The notes under the pieces: generated by a model
Database searches by the model: none
Told to the model about the DNA's origin: nothing
Seen by the model: only the letters and a program-made list of their open reading frames with translations
Part shown: in pieces, positions 1 through 9,970 of the stretch
Position numbering within the stretch: position 1 is the first letter of the stretch
Layout: every line of letters begins with the position of its first letter
From: Acidobacteriota bacterium
GTDB lineage: Bacteria; Acidobacteriota; Terriglobia; Terriglobales; Acidobacteriaceae
NCBI GenBank assembly: GCA_021818105.1
Contig: JAKAFB010000032.1
Location: 1 to 34,992 of the forward strand
Reading direction: 5' to 3'
Length of the DNA stretch: 34,992 nt
Program-made: the position numbers and the translations under genes

Positions 1-560
<560 letters not shown>

Positions 561-638
561 AGTCAGTTCTCAGTGGTCAGGATCCGGTGTCATGCCTTTC
601 CGGCCACCGCATCCGTCTTCCCTTCCCGTTCTTCCTTC

Positions 639-2174
<1,536 letters not shown>

Positions 2175-2226
2175 CTCTGCTCTTCCTGTCCTTTAAAACC
2201 TTTGATCCATGTGCGCCGGGGAACCG

Positions 2227-2766
2227 CTAACCGGCAACCAGAATTTCCTTCAACCGCTCCAGCCGGCCGCGCACTGAGCCGTCATACACCGTGGAGCCAA
2301 TTCGCACCACCGTGCCGCCCAGAATCGACTTGTCCAGCTTGAATGTTGCGTCAATCTTTGCCCCGGCCAGCTTGCCCACGCCATCCAGCAGCGCCGCGCG
2401 TTCCTCCGCGCTCAGCTCGCGCGCCGTCACGATCTCTGCCTGCTGGATGCCCAACCGCTCCTGCAGCAGGGCGCGATAAGCGGCTACAACCTCATGCACC
2501 ATCCCGATGCGGTCATTGTTGATCAGCACCGCCAGCAGGTTGCGCACTTCCCGTTGCATACCAAGCTTCGCGTTCAGCTTGTCCAGAATCGCCACCTTCT
2601 GCCCGGCTGCAACTGCGGGATTCGCGAACAATTCGCGCAACTCGGCGCTCCCGTCCCACGTGGCTAGAAAATCCTGCAGCTGCCGCTCAATCGCAGCCGC
2701 GTCCAGCTTGCTGCCAATCACCACATCCAGAAACGCCTGGGCATACCGGGAAACAAACGCTGCCAT
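2227..2766 (-). CDS. atpH: F-type ATP synthase delta subunit
   Basis: This is the peripheral-stalk subunit (OSCP-like) that ties the b/b' dimer to the top of F1. It has 179 residues, normal for the family. The N-terminus MAAFVSRYAQAFLDVV matches the conserved start of delta subunits (ARRYAxAL type). The C-terminal stretch DKSILGGTVVRIGSTVYDGS is the characteristic delta signature (family knowledge). The ATG follows the stop codon of atpF immediately. A GGGAGG ribosome site lies inside the end of atpF, so translation of the two genes is probably coupled. The gap to atpA is 52 bp. Confidence 0.97.
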   Translation of the reverse strand: MAAFVSRYAQAFLDVVIGSKLDAAAIERQLQDFLATWDGSAELRELFANPAVAAGQKVAILDKLNAKLGMQREVRNLLAVLINNDRIGMVHEVVAAYRALLQERLGIQQAEIVTARELSAEERAALLDGVGKLAGAKIDATFKLDKSILGGTVVRIGSTVYDGSVRGRLERLKEILVAG

Positions 2767-3522
2767 TTAGTTCTGCCCTCCCTTGCCCGTCTCGCGCACA
2801 AACTCGGCAATCAAGGCGCGATCCGCCTCCGGCGTAAGAACCAGTTGCTTGGCGGCCTGCTCAATCGCTAGGTCGGCGGCATAGTCGCGCAGACCCCGCC
2901 GCGCATGCGCTGAGGCCGCGGCAATCTCCTGCTCGGCCGCCGCCACTATGCGCACCTTTTCTTCTTCAATGGCCGCCTTGATGCGCGCCTCGTCCTGCTT
3001 GCCCTCTTCTTCCACGCGACCGCGGATCGCCGCAATCTCCTCGTCGAGCTTCGCCATCTGCGCTTCCACCGCACTCAGCCGGGCCTGCGCATCCTCGGTC
3101 ATCCTGCGCGCCGAGGTTAGATTTTCGTTCAGCGCGCGTCTACGATTCTGCAAGGCCCTCGGCACATACTTGAACAGCGGAATTAGAATCGCCAGCGCCA
3201 GAATGACGAAATTGATCACTTCAAAAATCGTTGCCGTCGTCTCCAGCGGAAGGTGCAGCATCTTCGCAACCGTCTGCACCACCGGCGCGTGCCGGTAGAC
3301 GTTCAGTTCCTCTACTTCGGCCTTTTCGTGGCTCTCAGCAGCCTCCCCAGTCGCAGCCGTAGGAGCCGCTGAAGGCACCGCCGCATGCTGAGCCGCAGCC
3401 GGCCCAGACTCCAGCGCAATCGCGCGCGCAGGCAGCGTCGCAACCCCAGCAGTCAACACCGCCAAACACAAGAACCAGGCAATCTTGATGGAAAAATGCG
3501 AACGCACGTTCAAGTCTCTCAA
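2767..3522 (-). CDS. atpF: F-type ATP synthase b subunit with an N-terminal signal-peptide-like extension
   Basis: This is a peripheral-stalk subunit of Fo. The first roughly 35 residues look like a cleavable signal peptide: basic start, hydrophobic core IAWFLCLAVLTAGVA, then an ARA site. An Ala/Glu-rich linker follows. The expected membrane helix is VINFVILALAILIPLFKYV, then a long charged coiled coil (RALNENLTSARRMTEDAQARL onward) that defines b subunits. At 251 residues it is much longer than the usual 155-170. The frame opens with TTG at 3520-3522, overlapping the TGA of the upstream b' gene. A GTG at 3505-3507 is an alternative start and gives a cleaner signal peptide. Whether this is b or b' rests on gene order. 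Confidence 0.9.
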   Translation of the reverse strand: MRDLNVRSHFSIKIAWFLCLAVLTAGVATLPARAIALESGPAAAQHAAVPSAAPTAATGEAAESHEKAEVEELNVYRHAPVVQTVAKMLHLPLETTATIFEVINFVILALAILIPLFKYVPRALQNRRRALNENLTSARRMTEDAQARLSAVEAQMAKLDEEIAAIRGRVEEEGKQDEARIKAAIEEEKVRIVAAAEQEIAAASAHARRGLRDYAADLAIEQAAKQLVLTPEADRALIAEFVRETGKGGQN

Positions 3523-3977
3523 CGGGAACCCCCGGCAGCCGCGGGCAGCACGGCCCTCACCACCTGGCCGGCCAGCTCCACAACCGAACCCTGAATAGCC
3601 TGCCGCGCGTGCGCAGCCTCGGCCTCCAGCTCAACCTTCGCCTGGCTCACCTTCGCCCCTGCCATCTTGCGGGCAGCATCCAGCGCCGCGTCCCGCTCCG
3701 CCATCCACTGCTTGATGCGCTGCTCACGAGCCCGGTAGATCTCCGCCCTTGCCTGCCGCAGCTTCGCAGCATACTCCGCCGCGCGCGCCTCGGCACGGGC
3801 AATCGCGCTGTGCGCATCCTCCACGGCTCCTTCCGTGCGCGCACGACGCTCCTTCAGCGTGGCGGTCAGCGGCTTCTGCACCAGAAAGTGATACGCCACC
3901 ACCAGCACAATGAACAGCAGAGCGGTAGGCACGGAGCCGAGCAGCAAGGCCCCAATCTGTTGGATGATTTCCTGCAT
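3519..3977 (-). CDS. atpF': F-type ATP synthase b' (second b) subunit
   Basis: This is a second peripheral-stalk subunit of Fo with 152 residues. One N-terminal membrane helix (about residues 10-32, LLLGSVPTALLFIVLVVAYHF) is followed by a charged alpha-helical arm (ERRARTEGAVEDAHSAIARAE onward). That is the b/b' architecture (family knowledge). Two consecutive b-type genes before delta match the b'-b-delta-alpha-gamma order known from cyanobacteria and alphaproteobacteria, so I call the first one b'. It is the first gene of this operon copy, because no atpB or atpE lies upstream. A candidate promoter lies at 4034-4063. The stop overlaps the TTG start of atpF, which suggests coupled translation and fixed b:b' stoichiometry. 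Confidence 0.92.
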   Translation of the reverse strand: MQEIIQQIGALLLGSVPTALLFIVLVVAYHFLVQKPLTATLKERRARTEGAVEDAHSAIARAEARAAEYAAKLRQARAEIYRAREQRIKQWMAERDAALDAARKMAGAKVSQAKVELEAEAAHARQAIQGSVVELAGQVVRAVLPAAAGGSR

Positions 3978-4033
3978 TTCAGTACCGGTTATCCAAGGGG
4001 TCGGTCAGGTCTTTGTCGTGGGTGGAACACCTT

Positions 4034-4063
4034 TTTGTATCAGGGAAAATTGCCGCAAGTCAA
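4034..4063 (-). promoter_or_regulatory. Candidate sigma-70-type promoter of the atp operon
   Basis: On the minus strand, a -35 element TTGACT (4063-4058) is followed after 18 bp by TACAAA (4039-4034). The -35 is 5/6 to consensus and the -10 is 4/6. The predicted start gives a leader of about 50 nt before the ATG at 3977. It is the only good two-element match in this 306-bp gap and is oriented correctly. It is inferred from the sequence alone. Confidence 0.5.
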
Positions 4064-4177
4064 CGCGCACTGCGCCTTGTCACATCCATACGGTGACTGC
4101 TGTCACGATTGGGGCGCCCTGCACAGAAAAAACTCTTGATTTCTGTCCTCGTAGGCCTAGACTAAAGATACCACCTA

Positions 4178-4247
4178 GACCCGGTTCAGGGTCCAGCGGG
4201 CAGTCGGCACCGGGAAGTTACTCCACTCCCGGCGCTGGCAGCCCGCT
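4178..4247. other. Two adjacent stem-loops between the S10 peptidase gene and the atp promoter
   Basis: The gap 3978-4283 carries a long hairpin. Its outer stem AGCGGGC/GCCCGCT (4195-4201 with 4241-4247) encloses an inner 10-bp stem with one mismatch (4206-4215 with 4227-4236). A short GACCC/GGGTC hairpin (4178-4182 with 4189-4193) is immediately next to it. It lies downstream of the minus-strand peptidase gene, so a transcription stop is the simplest reading, but no U-tract follows on either strand. A structured leader or small RNA cannot be excluded. Confidence 0.5.
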
Positions 4248-4283
4248 TCTTAGCTTCCTGGCACCTTATGCGCCCTTCCGTCC

Positions 4284-5840
4284 TCACTTTGTCGCGTTGG
4301 TGATGAACGCCGCCAAGTCGCCCTTCAACTTGCGCAGCGCGTCCACATTCAGATAAATCATGTGCCCCGACGGATAGTACCCAAACTGCACATTCCCCCT
4401 GAGCGCCGGATCCAGTTGCATGTGGTCCAGGTCAAACTCCGTCGCAAAGAACGGCGTCGCCAGGTCAAAGTAGCCATTCGCTGAGAACACATGCAGGTGC
4501 GGATTCTTGCGGATGGCGCTCGCCAGGTCTGCCGCCACATACGGCTCAGACTGTTCGCGACTCCCGAATCCAGAACCACCGCTCGTCGGCTTGTGCTTCC
4601 AGTCCCATTGCCCGATCGTCTCCGCGCTCGGCCGGTAGGCATCCGTACTCTCGTACTTCAACTCCCGCTCCAGATAGTCTTCCAGCGTCGCCACATAGGC
4701 TCCGGTAATCCCCGTGTCCGAGGCGTCATAACTGGGCATCTCCCCGGCAGCGTCCACATCCACGCCCTCAAAGCGCATGTCATAGCGCCCCAGCGTCTTG
4801 CGGTCATCGCGCAGCACTTCTTTCCGGAAGCGCACCGGCGAGATGCGCAGGTTCGCCTCCTTGATGTAGTCCACACTCAGGCCCGTAAAGTGGCTCACCT
4901 GCTTGGCTACCTCGTCCAGCTTGTCGGCGGGCAGGTTATCCCCAGCAAACAGCGCCTGCGCGTACGGCCCTGACGCAAACTCGCGCGCCTGCTGCACCCA
5001 CGCCGCTACGTCAGCCGGCTTGTTGGGAATCTTGTTGAAGTACCACGCCGCCGCCGCATAGCTCGGCAGGTTGAAAACGTAGATGTTGTCGTACCCGCCC
5101 GCGCGGATGTTGTAGTTCAAGATTGACGAAATCAGCACCACGCCGTTCAGTTGCACGCCATTGTTGCCCAGCATGTCCGCCAGCGCAGCCGACCGCGTAG
5201 TGCCATAGCTCTCGCCAATCAAAAATTTCGGCGAGTTCCACCGCTGGTTCACCGTCAGATAGCGGATGATGAAGCGGTCAAAGGCGCGCAGATCCTGGTC
5301 CACGCCCGTAAAGTCCTTCGCTACCCCCTTGCCCACCGCCCGCGAGTAGCCCGTCAGCGGCGCATCGATGAACACCAGGTCTGTCTTGTCCAGCAGCGAA
5401 TACTGGTTTGGCACCAGTTTGAATGGCGGCCCCGCCGTCGCCTTCGGGCTGTCCGTCAGCACGCGCATCGGCCCAAACGATCCCATGTGCAGCCACAGCG
5501 TTGCCGACCCCGGCCCGCCGTTGTACAGGAAGCTCACCGGCCGCGTCCCCGGCTCCGCCCCATCCAGAGTGTAGGCCACATAGAACATGCTGCCGTAGGG
5601 CTTGTCCTCCTCGTCGCGTATGATGAGGTTCCCCGCCGTCGCCGTATACTTCAGCACCTTGCCGTCCAGCGTAATCTCATGGTGCGTCGCCACGGGCTTC
5701 TCCGGTGGAACCGGCGTGCTCTCCTTCGTACTTTCTTTGCTCTGCTCACTGCCCGCATTCGGCGCCTGCGCGCTCAGGGCAAACGGCAACAGGGTACAAA
5801 CAGCCAACATGCATCCGGCGAATCTTTTTGCGGCAATCAT
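4284..5840 (-). CDS. Secreted serine carboxypeptidase-like hydrolase (peptidase family S10)
   Basis: This is predicted to remove C-terminal residues from peptides outside the cytoplasm. It has 518 residues with an N-terminal signal peptide (about 1-24, core FAGCMLAVCTLLPFAL, ending ALSAQA). The S10 hallmarks are visible: the oxyanion segment YNGGPGSATLW (about 106-116), the nucleophile in GESYG (Ser211), Asp459 in NGYFDLATP and His493 in SGHM. This completes a Ser-Asp-His triad in the family order (family knowledge). The start is supported by GGAGG 9 nt before the ATG. The gene lies 103 bp downstream of a secreted esterase in the same orientation, which suggests a loose extracellular-degradation pair. 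The substrate is unknown. Confidence 0.92.
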   Translation of the reverse strand: MIAAKRFAGCMLAVCTLLPFALSAQAPNAGSEQSKESTKESTPVPPEKPVATHHEITLDGKVLKYTATAGNLIIRDEEDKPYGSMFYVAYTLDGAEPGTRPVSFLYNGGPGSATLWLHMGSFGPMRVLTDSPKATAGPPFKLVPNQYSLLDKTDLVFIDAPLTGYSRAVGKGVAKDFTGVDQDLRAFDRFIIRYLTVNQRWNSPKFLIGESYGTTRSAALADMLGNNGVQLNGVVLISSILNYNIRAGGYDNIYVFNLPSYAAAAWYFNKIPNKPADVAAWVQQAREFASGPYAQALFAGDNLPADKLDEVAKQVSHFTGLSVDYIKEANLRISPVRFRKEVLRDDRKTLGRYDMRFEGVDVDAAGEMPSYDASDTGITGAYVATLEDYLERELKYESTDAYRPSAETIGQWDWKHKPTSGGSGFGSREQSEPYVAADLASAIRKNPHLHVFSANGYFDLATPFFATEFDLDHMQLDPALRGNVQFGYYPSGHMIYLNVDALRKLKGDLAAFITNATK

Positions 5841-5943
5841 CAGCAGGTTCCTCCAAGGCTCTTCAATGAATTCTGTTTTTTCGTTCTTTCCGCCGCCCTC
5901 CGGCTGCGTGTTTCTTCAAAAAATCCACTTCCAGCAGACGCGG

Positions 5944-6909
5944 CTACTTCATCCATGCCGGCCGCGGCGCGGCAACAGACTCATCCCGCGTCAGCAGTCC
6001 GTGCGCTCGCAGCCAGGTCTCCAGCAGTCCCGGCCACTGATCCAGTGCTGCATCGCCCGCGCCCAGTCCCGTTCCATGCGGTCCATTCGCAAAAATATGC
6101 GCCTCCGCGGGCACGCCTGCCTTCACCAGCGCTTGGTAATAGCGCAGCCCCTGCTCCAGCGGCACCGTCTGGTCATTGAACGTGTGATACCAGAACGTCG
6201 GCGGCGTCTCCTTCGTCACATACAGGTCCGGCGAGTACGCCTTTCGCAGTGCCTCGCACTTGTCCATCACGTTGAACAGCTTGCAATAGCTCAGGTGCGA
6301 CGTGTCGCTGCTGATCGCTCCAATCCACGGATACCCCAGCACCACGTAGTCCGGTCTGCTCGACACGCGCTCTATGGGGTCCGCCGCCTTTGGGTCGCCC
6401 GGCACAAACTGCGTCGAAGCCAATGCCGCCAGATGCCCGCCGGCCGAGAAGCCGATCGCCACAATCCGGTTCGGCGCAATGTGATACTCCTGCGCCCGCG
6501 CCCGCACCGTCTGGATCGCCCGCCGCGCATCCAGCAGCGGCACCGGCAACAGATATCCGTCCGCGCTCTGCCGGTAGCTCACAACAAACGCCCGAAACCC
6601 GCGCGCCGCAAACCAGTCCGCCACCTGTCGCCCTTCCAGATTGGCCGCTAGGTGCTCATACGCGCCGCCCGGAAAGATCACCACCGCCGAGCCTGTGTCA
6701 TGCCCCATCTGCGGCGCAAAAATCGTCAGCGTCGGCACGTCTTCACAGGCCTTGCCCTTGGCCTCCGGCGCATCCCCCGGCCACAGCCGAACTGTCTGAA
6801 TGCCGAGCAGTGCATTGTCCTCGCCAGCCGTCGCGCAGGGGGCCTTCTGCACCTGCGCGCCTGCGCACACCGCCACACCCATCACCACAAGAAGAAAAAG
6901 ACGCCTCAC
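5944..6909 (-). CDS. Secreted alpha/beta-hydrolase esterase (acetylxylan-esterase-like)
   Basis: This is probably an extracytoplasmic carbohydrate or carboxyl esterase. It has 321 residues with a short signal peptide (RRLFLLVVMGVAVCAGAQ). It carries the oxyanion-hole motif FPGGAYEHLA (about 79-88) and the nucleophile elbow GFSAGGH (Ser155). The C-terminus holds HTFNDQTVPLEQ and the candidate catalytic histidine in FANGPHGTGL. This pattern matches BD-FAE/acetylxylan-esterase-like alpha/beta hydrolases (family knowledge). The start is GTG at 6907-6909, preceded by AGGGGG 6 nt upstream and a TATAAT hexamer at 6934-6939. The substrate is not shown by the sequence, and pectin or xylan deacetylation are both possible. 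Confidence 0.85.
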   Translation of the reverse strand: MRRLFLLVVMGVAVCAGAQVQKAPCATAGEDNALLGIQTVRLWPGDAPEAKGKACEDVPTLTIFAPQMGHDTGSAVVIFPGGAYEHLAANLEGRQVADWFAARGFRAFVVSYRQSADGYLLPVPLLDARRAIQTVRARAQEYHIAPNRIVAIGFSAGGHLAALASTQFVPGDPKAADPIERVSSRPDYVVLGYPWIGAISSDTSHLSYCKLFNVMDKCEALRKAYSPDLYVTKETPPTFWYHTFNDQTVPLEQGLRYYQALVKAGVPAEAHIFANGPHGTGLGAGDAALDQWPGLLETWLRAHGLLTRDESVAAPRPAWMK

Positions 6910-6933
6910 TCATTACCCCCTGCGTTCGCGCCG

Positions 6934-6939
6934 ATTATA
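6934..6939 (-). promoter_or_regulatory. Perfect -10 hexamer (TATAAT) before the esterase gene
   Basis: On the minus strand TATAAT lies 24 nt before the GTG start, giving a predicted leader of about 18 nt that includes the AGGGGG ribosome site. No convincing -35 is seen at 16-18 bp. Confidence 0.4.
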
Positions 6940-6957
6940 CGGCTTCAGGTGCAAGGC

Positions 6958-8541
6958 CTAGAGCCACAGCGCTGTGTGCCCTGTGCACGCGTCCATCGCC
7001 TGCGCCGTCACCCGCTCGGCCAGTTCCAGCCCATAGCGGCCCATGTAGAAAGCCGCCCCGTGCACCCGCTCCTGCGGCACGCCACCCGGATATAGACTCT
7101 GCATGATCGCCTCTGCATGCCGCGCCAGCGCCGCCTCCTTCTGCAACTGGAAGTTCGCCGCCAGCCTGCGCAGCCGGTTCATCTGGTAGCGCATCTTGCT
7201 AGCCGCCGTCTCCGCCGAGCGGCCCAGTCCCGCATCCAGCGTGTGCATCCATTCGAGCAGCGGTGTCAGCTCGGCATCCAGTGCGGTGCCTGCCGCTGCC
7301 AGCCTGCGCTTGCCCTCAATCGGCATCGCCCGTGCTGCCAGCAGTTGCGTTAGCGAGTCCTTGTTCTCCGCAAACACGCGCTCCAGCGTCAGCTCATGCC
7401 GCTGCAGCAGCTCGCCAATCGCTGGCTCAATCAACGTTGCTGAAAAACGCGGCTGCGCCGGCGTCAGTCTGCCCAGGATGCGCTCAAACAGCACCGCCGA
7501 CTGCGCAAAGTATGCAATCTCCGCCGGTCCGCCAATGGTCAGCGACGTCGAAAGCAGCCAATCCTGAAACACCGGCCGCAACAGCGCCGAAGGCGAAATC
7601 CGCTCCGGCTCCGCCTCCAGAATCCCCACCAGATCATCCGTCGAGTAGCTCTGCCTTCCCGCCTGCCACGTGCCCTTCGGCTCGCCTGCGCTCGGCGCCA
7701 TCCGCTTCAGCGCCACGCGAGCCCCGGTCTTTTCATCCATCAGAAACAGCAGGCTCGACTGCGGCCCCACGGCCACCTGCGCGTGATATCCCGCCGCCTC
7801 CAAGGCTCCGTTGCGCTCCACCAGCGCCGCGTGCAGTTCATCCGCGCGTTCCAGCGCAGCGCGCAGCACCGGCGCGCCCAGCCCATGCACGGCACGGCTG
7901 CTCGCGTCCAGCACCAGCAGCCCCTGCGCCGCAAACACCTTCGCGTAAAACTCCGCAAACGCCTGCGCAAACGTGCGGCCCGGCTTGTATGCCGCGGCCA
8001 GCGCCTCCATCGCGTCCGAGTAGCCAATCAGCTCCCACGCCTCATCCACCAGCGGCGTAATCCGCTCATCCAGTACCACGCTGCCCACCGGCACCGCGGC
8101 CTCCGGCGTCGCGCCGTACACCAGCTTTCGCAACTCGCGCCGCCCTGGGAACACCACGTGGTTGACCTCGGCAAAGTCGTGGTCTTCGCTCGCCAGCCAG
8201 AAGACGCCCACATGCGGCCGTCCCGCCTGCGTCGCCTGCCGCGCACGCGCCAGCGCCGTCGCCGCCTTGAATACCGTAAATAGCGGCCCGCCAAATAAGC
8301 CCACCTGCTGCCCTGTCACCACCACGCCTGCGCCTGCGCGCAGCGCATCCAGCGCCGGAGCGGCCGCAGCCGCCGTGTTCTGCGCCGCCAGCAGCGCCAC
8401 CATCTCCTGCCAGTGCGCCGGCACCGCCGGCCGTGTCTGCCAGCCCGTCCCGAAAGGCGCTTCGGCGTAATATGGCCGCACCGCAGCTTCGCCGGCGCAG
8501 TAGTTCTGGTACAGCCGGCTCAGACCCGGCATCACGGTCAT
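6958..8541 (-). CDS. bshC: Bacillithiol biosynthesis cysteine-adding enzyme BshC
   Basis: This is the putative ligase that joins L-cysteine to glucosaminyl-malate in the last step of bacillithiol synthesis in the cytoplasm. From the start chosen here it has 527 residues, close to the usual 530-540. Diagnostic blocks are GVVVTGQQVGLFGGPLFTVF near the N-terminus and GVFWLASEDHDFAEVNHV after it. The core family signature is TGQQ followed by the EDHDFxE block (family knowledge). The frame stays open to 8715, but the extra 58 residues look non-coding, so ATG at 8539-8541 (or 8530-8532) is preferred. No clear Shine-Dalgarno is seen at either. It is divergent from the Nudix gene. The bshA and bshB genes are not in this window. 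Confidence 0.92.
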   Translation of the reverse strand: MTVMPGLSRLYQNYCAGEAAVRPYYAEAPFGTGWQTRPAVPAHWQEMVALLAAQNTAAAAAPALDALRAGAGVVVTGQQVGLFGGPLFTVFKAATALARARQATQAGRPHVGVFWLASEDHDFAEVNHVVFPGRRELRKLVYGATPEAAVPVGSVVLDERITPLVDEAWELIGYSDAMEALAAAYKPGRTFAQAFAEFYAKVFAAQGLLVLDASSRAVHGLGAPVLRAALERADELHAALVERNGALEAAGYHAQVAVGPQSSLLFLMDEKTGARVALKRMAPSAGEPKGTWQAGRQSYSTDDLVGILEAEPERISPSALLRPVFQDWLLSTSLTIGGPAEIAYFAQSAVLFERILGRLTPAQPRFSATLIEPAIGELLQRHELTLERVFAENKDSLTQLLAARAMPIEGKRRLAAAGTALDAELTPLLEWMHTLDAGLGRSAETAASKMRYQMNRLRRLAANFQLQKEAALARHAEAIMQSLYPGGVPQERVHGAAFYMGRYGLELAERVTAQAMDACTGHTALWL

Positions 8542-8691
8542 CGAATGACAGTCTGCAGTCGTCAACTTGTTCTCTTCCGGTTCACAAGCCCTGATGGGGA
8601 TACCTGCGCATTCGGGCTCAGGGGTAAAGAGGCTGTGTAAAGGATGCCACGCCGGATGCCTTCGATGCACGTATCCTTCATCGCGCATGCG

Positions 8692-8697
8692 TATACT
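8692..8697 (+). promoter_or_regulatory. Candidate -10 element (TATACT) for the Nudix gene
   Basis: TATACT lies in the divergent bshC/Nudix gap, 55 nt before the ATG at 8753. The predicted leader is about 50 nt and includes the AGGAGAG ribosome site. No good -35 is visible. Confidence 0.35.
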
Positions 8698-8752
8698 CGT
8701 CTTTGAACGGTGCATTCACGCCGAGCTACTCGCATCCAGGAGAGTCGCAGCC

Positions 8753-9433
8753 ATGCCCAAAGCAGCGCCCAAAGCACGCAAGGCCAACAAACCGGCGAAG
8801 ACCCCCAAACCCAAAGCCGCAAAGACCGTGCCCGCAAAGACCAGCGCCCACAAAGCGCTCAAGCCTGCCAGTGAAGGAAAGGCGCAGGTGCTCAGCTCCG
8901 TCGTCGCTTACAACGGCCCGCTCTTCCGCGTCCATCAGGAAAAACTCATCGAGCCCGGTGGCAAACACAGTGAGCGCGACGTCATCCGCCACAACGGCAG
9001 CATCGTCATCCTCGCCGTCGACAACTCCAAAAACAAAAAAGATCCCTGGATCGTCGTCGAACGCCAGTATCGTCACGCCGCCGGCCAATTCCTCTGGGAG
9101 GTGCCCGCCGGCACCCTCGAACCCGGAGAAGACCGTCTACTCGGCGCCCAGCGCGAGCTCGAGGAGGAAACCGGCTATCGCGCCAAAAAGTGGCTACCCC
9201 TCGTCGAGTTCTATGCCAGCCCCGGCTTCCTCGGCGAATCCATGCAAGTCTTCCTCGCCGAGGGCCTCACACCCGGCCACCCCCACCCCGAGGACGACGA
9301 AGAGATTGATTTGCGCCTCGTCAAACTCTCTGACATCCTCCGCATGATTGAGAAGGGAGCCATCCTCGACGGCAAAACCCTCATCAGTGTTCTGCTCTAT
9401 GCGCATCACCTCCAGAAGAAACGCAAAAAGTAA
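8753..9433 (+). CDS. Nudix hydrolase (ADP-ribose pyrophosphatase-like) with a Lys/Ala/Pro-rich N-terminal tail
   Basis: This is predicted to hydrolyse a nucleoside-diphosphate-X compound, most likely ADP-ribose or a similar sugar nucleotide. It has 226 residues. Residues 1-45 are an unusual basic low-complexity tail (repeated PK/AK units) resembling histone H1 tails. The catalytic Nudix box at 120-142 fits GX5EX7REUXEEXGU exactly (RELEEETGY at its end). The VERQYRHAAGQFLWEVPAGT context before the box is ADPRase-like (family knowledge). The start is ATG at 8753 because AGGAGAG precedes it by about 9 nt; longer in-frame starts would overlap bshC. A strong terminator-like hairpin follows at 9481-9515. 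The tail is translated in frame with no break. Confidence 0.9.
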   Translation: MPKAAPKARKANKPAKTPKPKAAKTVPAKTSAHKALKPASEGKAQVLSSVVAYNGPLFRVHQEKLIEPGGKHSERDVIRHNGSIVILAVDNSKNKKDPWIVVERQYRHAAGQFLWEVPAGTLEPGEDRLLGAQRELEEETGYRAKKWLPLVEFYASPGFLGESMQVFLAEGLTPGHPHPEDDEEIDLRLVKLSDILRMIEKGAILDGKTLISVLLYAHHLQKKRKK

Positions 9434-9480
9434 GCCCTTTCATCTCTTTACACACTCTGCTCTTCCTCCCAGGCTTTCTT

Positions 9481-9515
9481 AGGACGGGCCCAACCTCGCA
9501 GGTTTGGCCCGTCTT
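9481..9515 (+). terminator. Strong hairpin terminator after the Nudix gene
   Basis: Arms at 9483-9495 and 9501-9513 form a 13-position stem with one mismatch around the loop TCGCA. G9482-T9514 and A9481-T9515 extend it. It is followed by TTCAATTT. The position 48 nt after the Nudix stop fits rho-independent termination, though the U-tract is imperfect. Confidence 0.7.
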
Positions 9516-9643
9516 CAATTTCCAGCACAAAATTTCAAAATCACGAATCAACCTTTGGCGCAAATTTGGCGTCATAGCTGGTATCGGTGTGCGTTCCCAC
9601 ACGCTGCTCTCGCCGGAAATACCTCAACACGCAAGGAAGGCAT

Positions 9644-9883
9644 ATGCCTGTGGCTCAGTACAAAGGCAAGGTAAAGTGGTTTAACAACGCCAAGGGCTAC
9701 GGATTCATCGGACGTGAAGACGGCCCTGATGTGTTCGTCCACTACTCAGCAATTCAGTTGGACGGCTATAAGACTCTCAAGGAGGGCGATGATGTCGAGT
9801 TCGACATCATCCAGGGCCAGAAAGGCCCCCAGGCAGATGCTGTCACCCGCCTTCGGGACGCCGCCGCCCACACCGCAGCCTAG
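9644..9883 (+). CDS. Cold-shock domain protein (CspA family)
   Basis: This is a small single-stranded nucleic-acid-binding RNA chaperone. It has 79 residues and consists of one cold-shock domain. It contains [13 protein letters not shown] (RNP1-type KGYGFI at 17-22) and VFVHYSAI (RNP2-type at 30-37), followed by the usual [13 protein letters not shown] segment. The start at ATG 9644 is fixed by AAGGAAGG 3-10 nt upstream; the frame extends further upstream but without family similarity. It has its own leader of about 130 nt after the Nudix terminator, where cold-responsive folding is possible but not shown. A short GC hairpin plus TTTT follows at 9944-9959. Nothing indicates whether it is truly cold-induced. 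Confidence 0.96.
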   Translation: MPVAQYKGKVKWFNNAKGYGFIGREDGPDVFVHYSAIQLDGYKTLKEGDDVEFDIIQGQKGPQADAVTRLRDAAAHTAA

Positions 9884-9943
9884 TCAGGCGCAACGCAGAG
9901 CGATCCCGCCAACCACCTGCTGGTGGAGCTCCCTCAAGCGTGT

Positions 9944-9959
9944 GCCCGTGCGGGCTTTT
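9944..9959 (+). terminator. Short hairpin terminator after the cold-shock gene
   Basis: GCCC (9944-9947) pairs with GGGC (9952-9955) around a GTGC loop and is followed at once by TTTT (9956-9959). The stem is only 4 bp but all G-C. A CCACC/GGTGG hairpin (9913-9926) precedes it. Confidence 0.5.
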
Positions 9960-9970
9960 GGCAACACGGC

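Noticed and set aside
8542..8715. 58-residue N-terminal extension of BshC
   Set aside because: It runs into the divergent promoter region and has no BshC-like sequence; the family N-terminus begins near 8541 or 8532.
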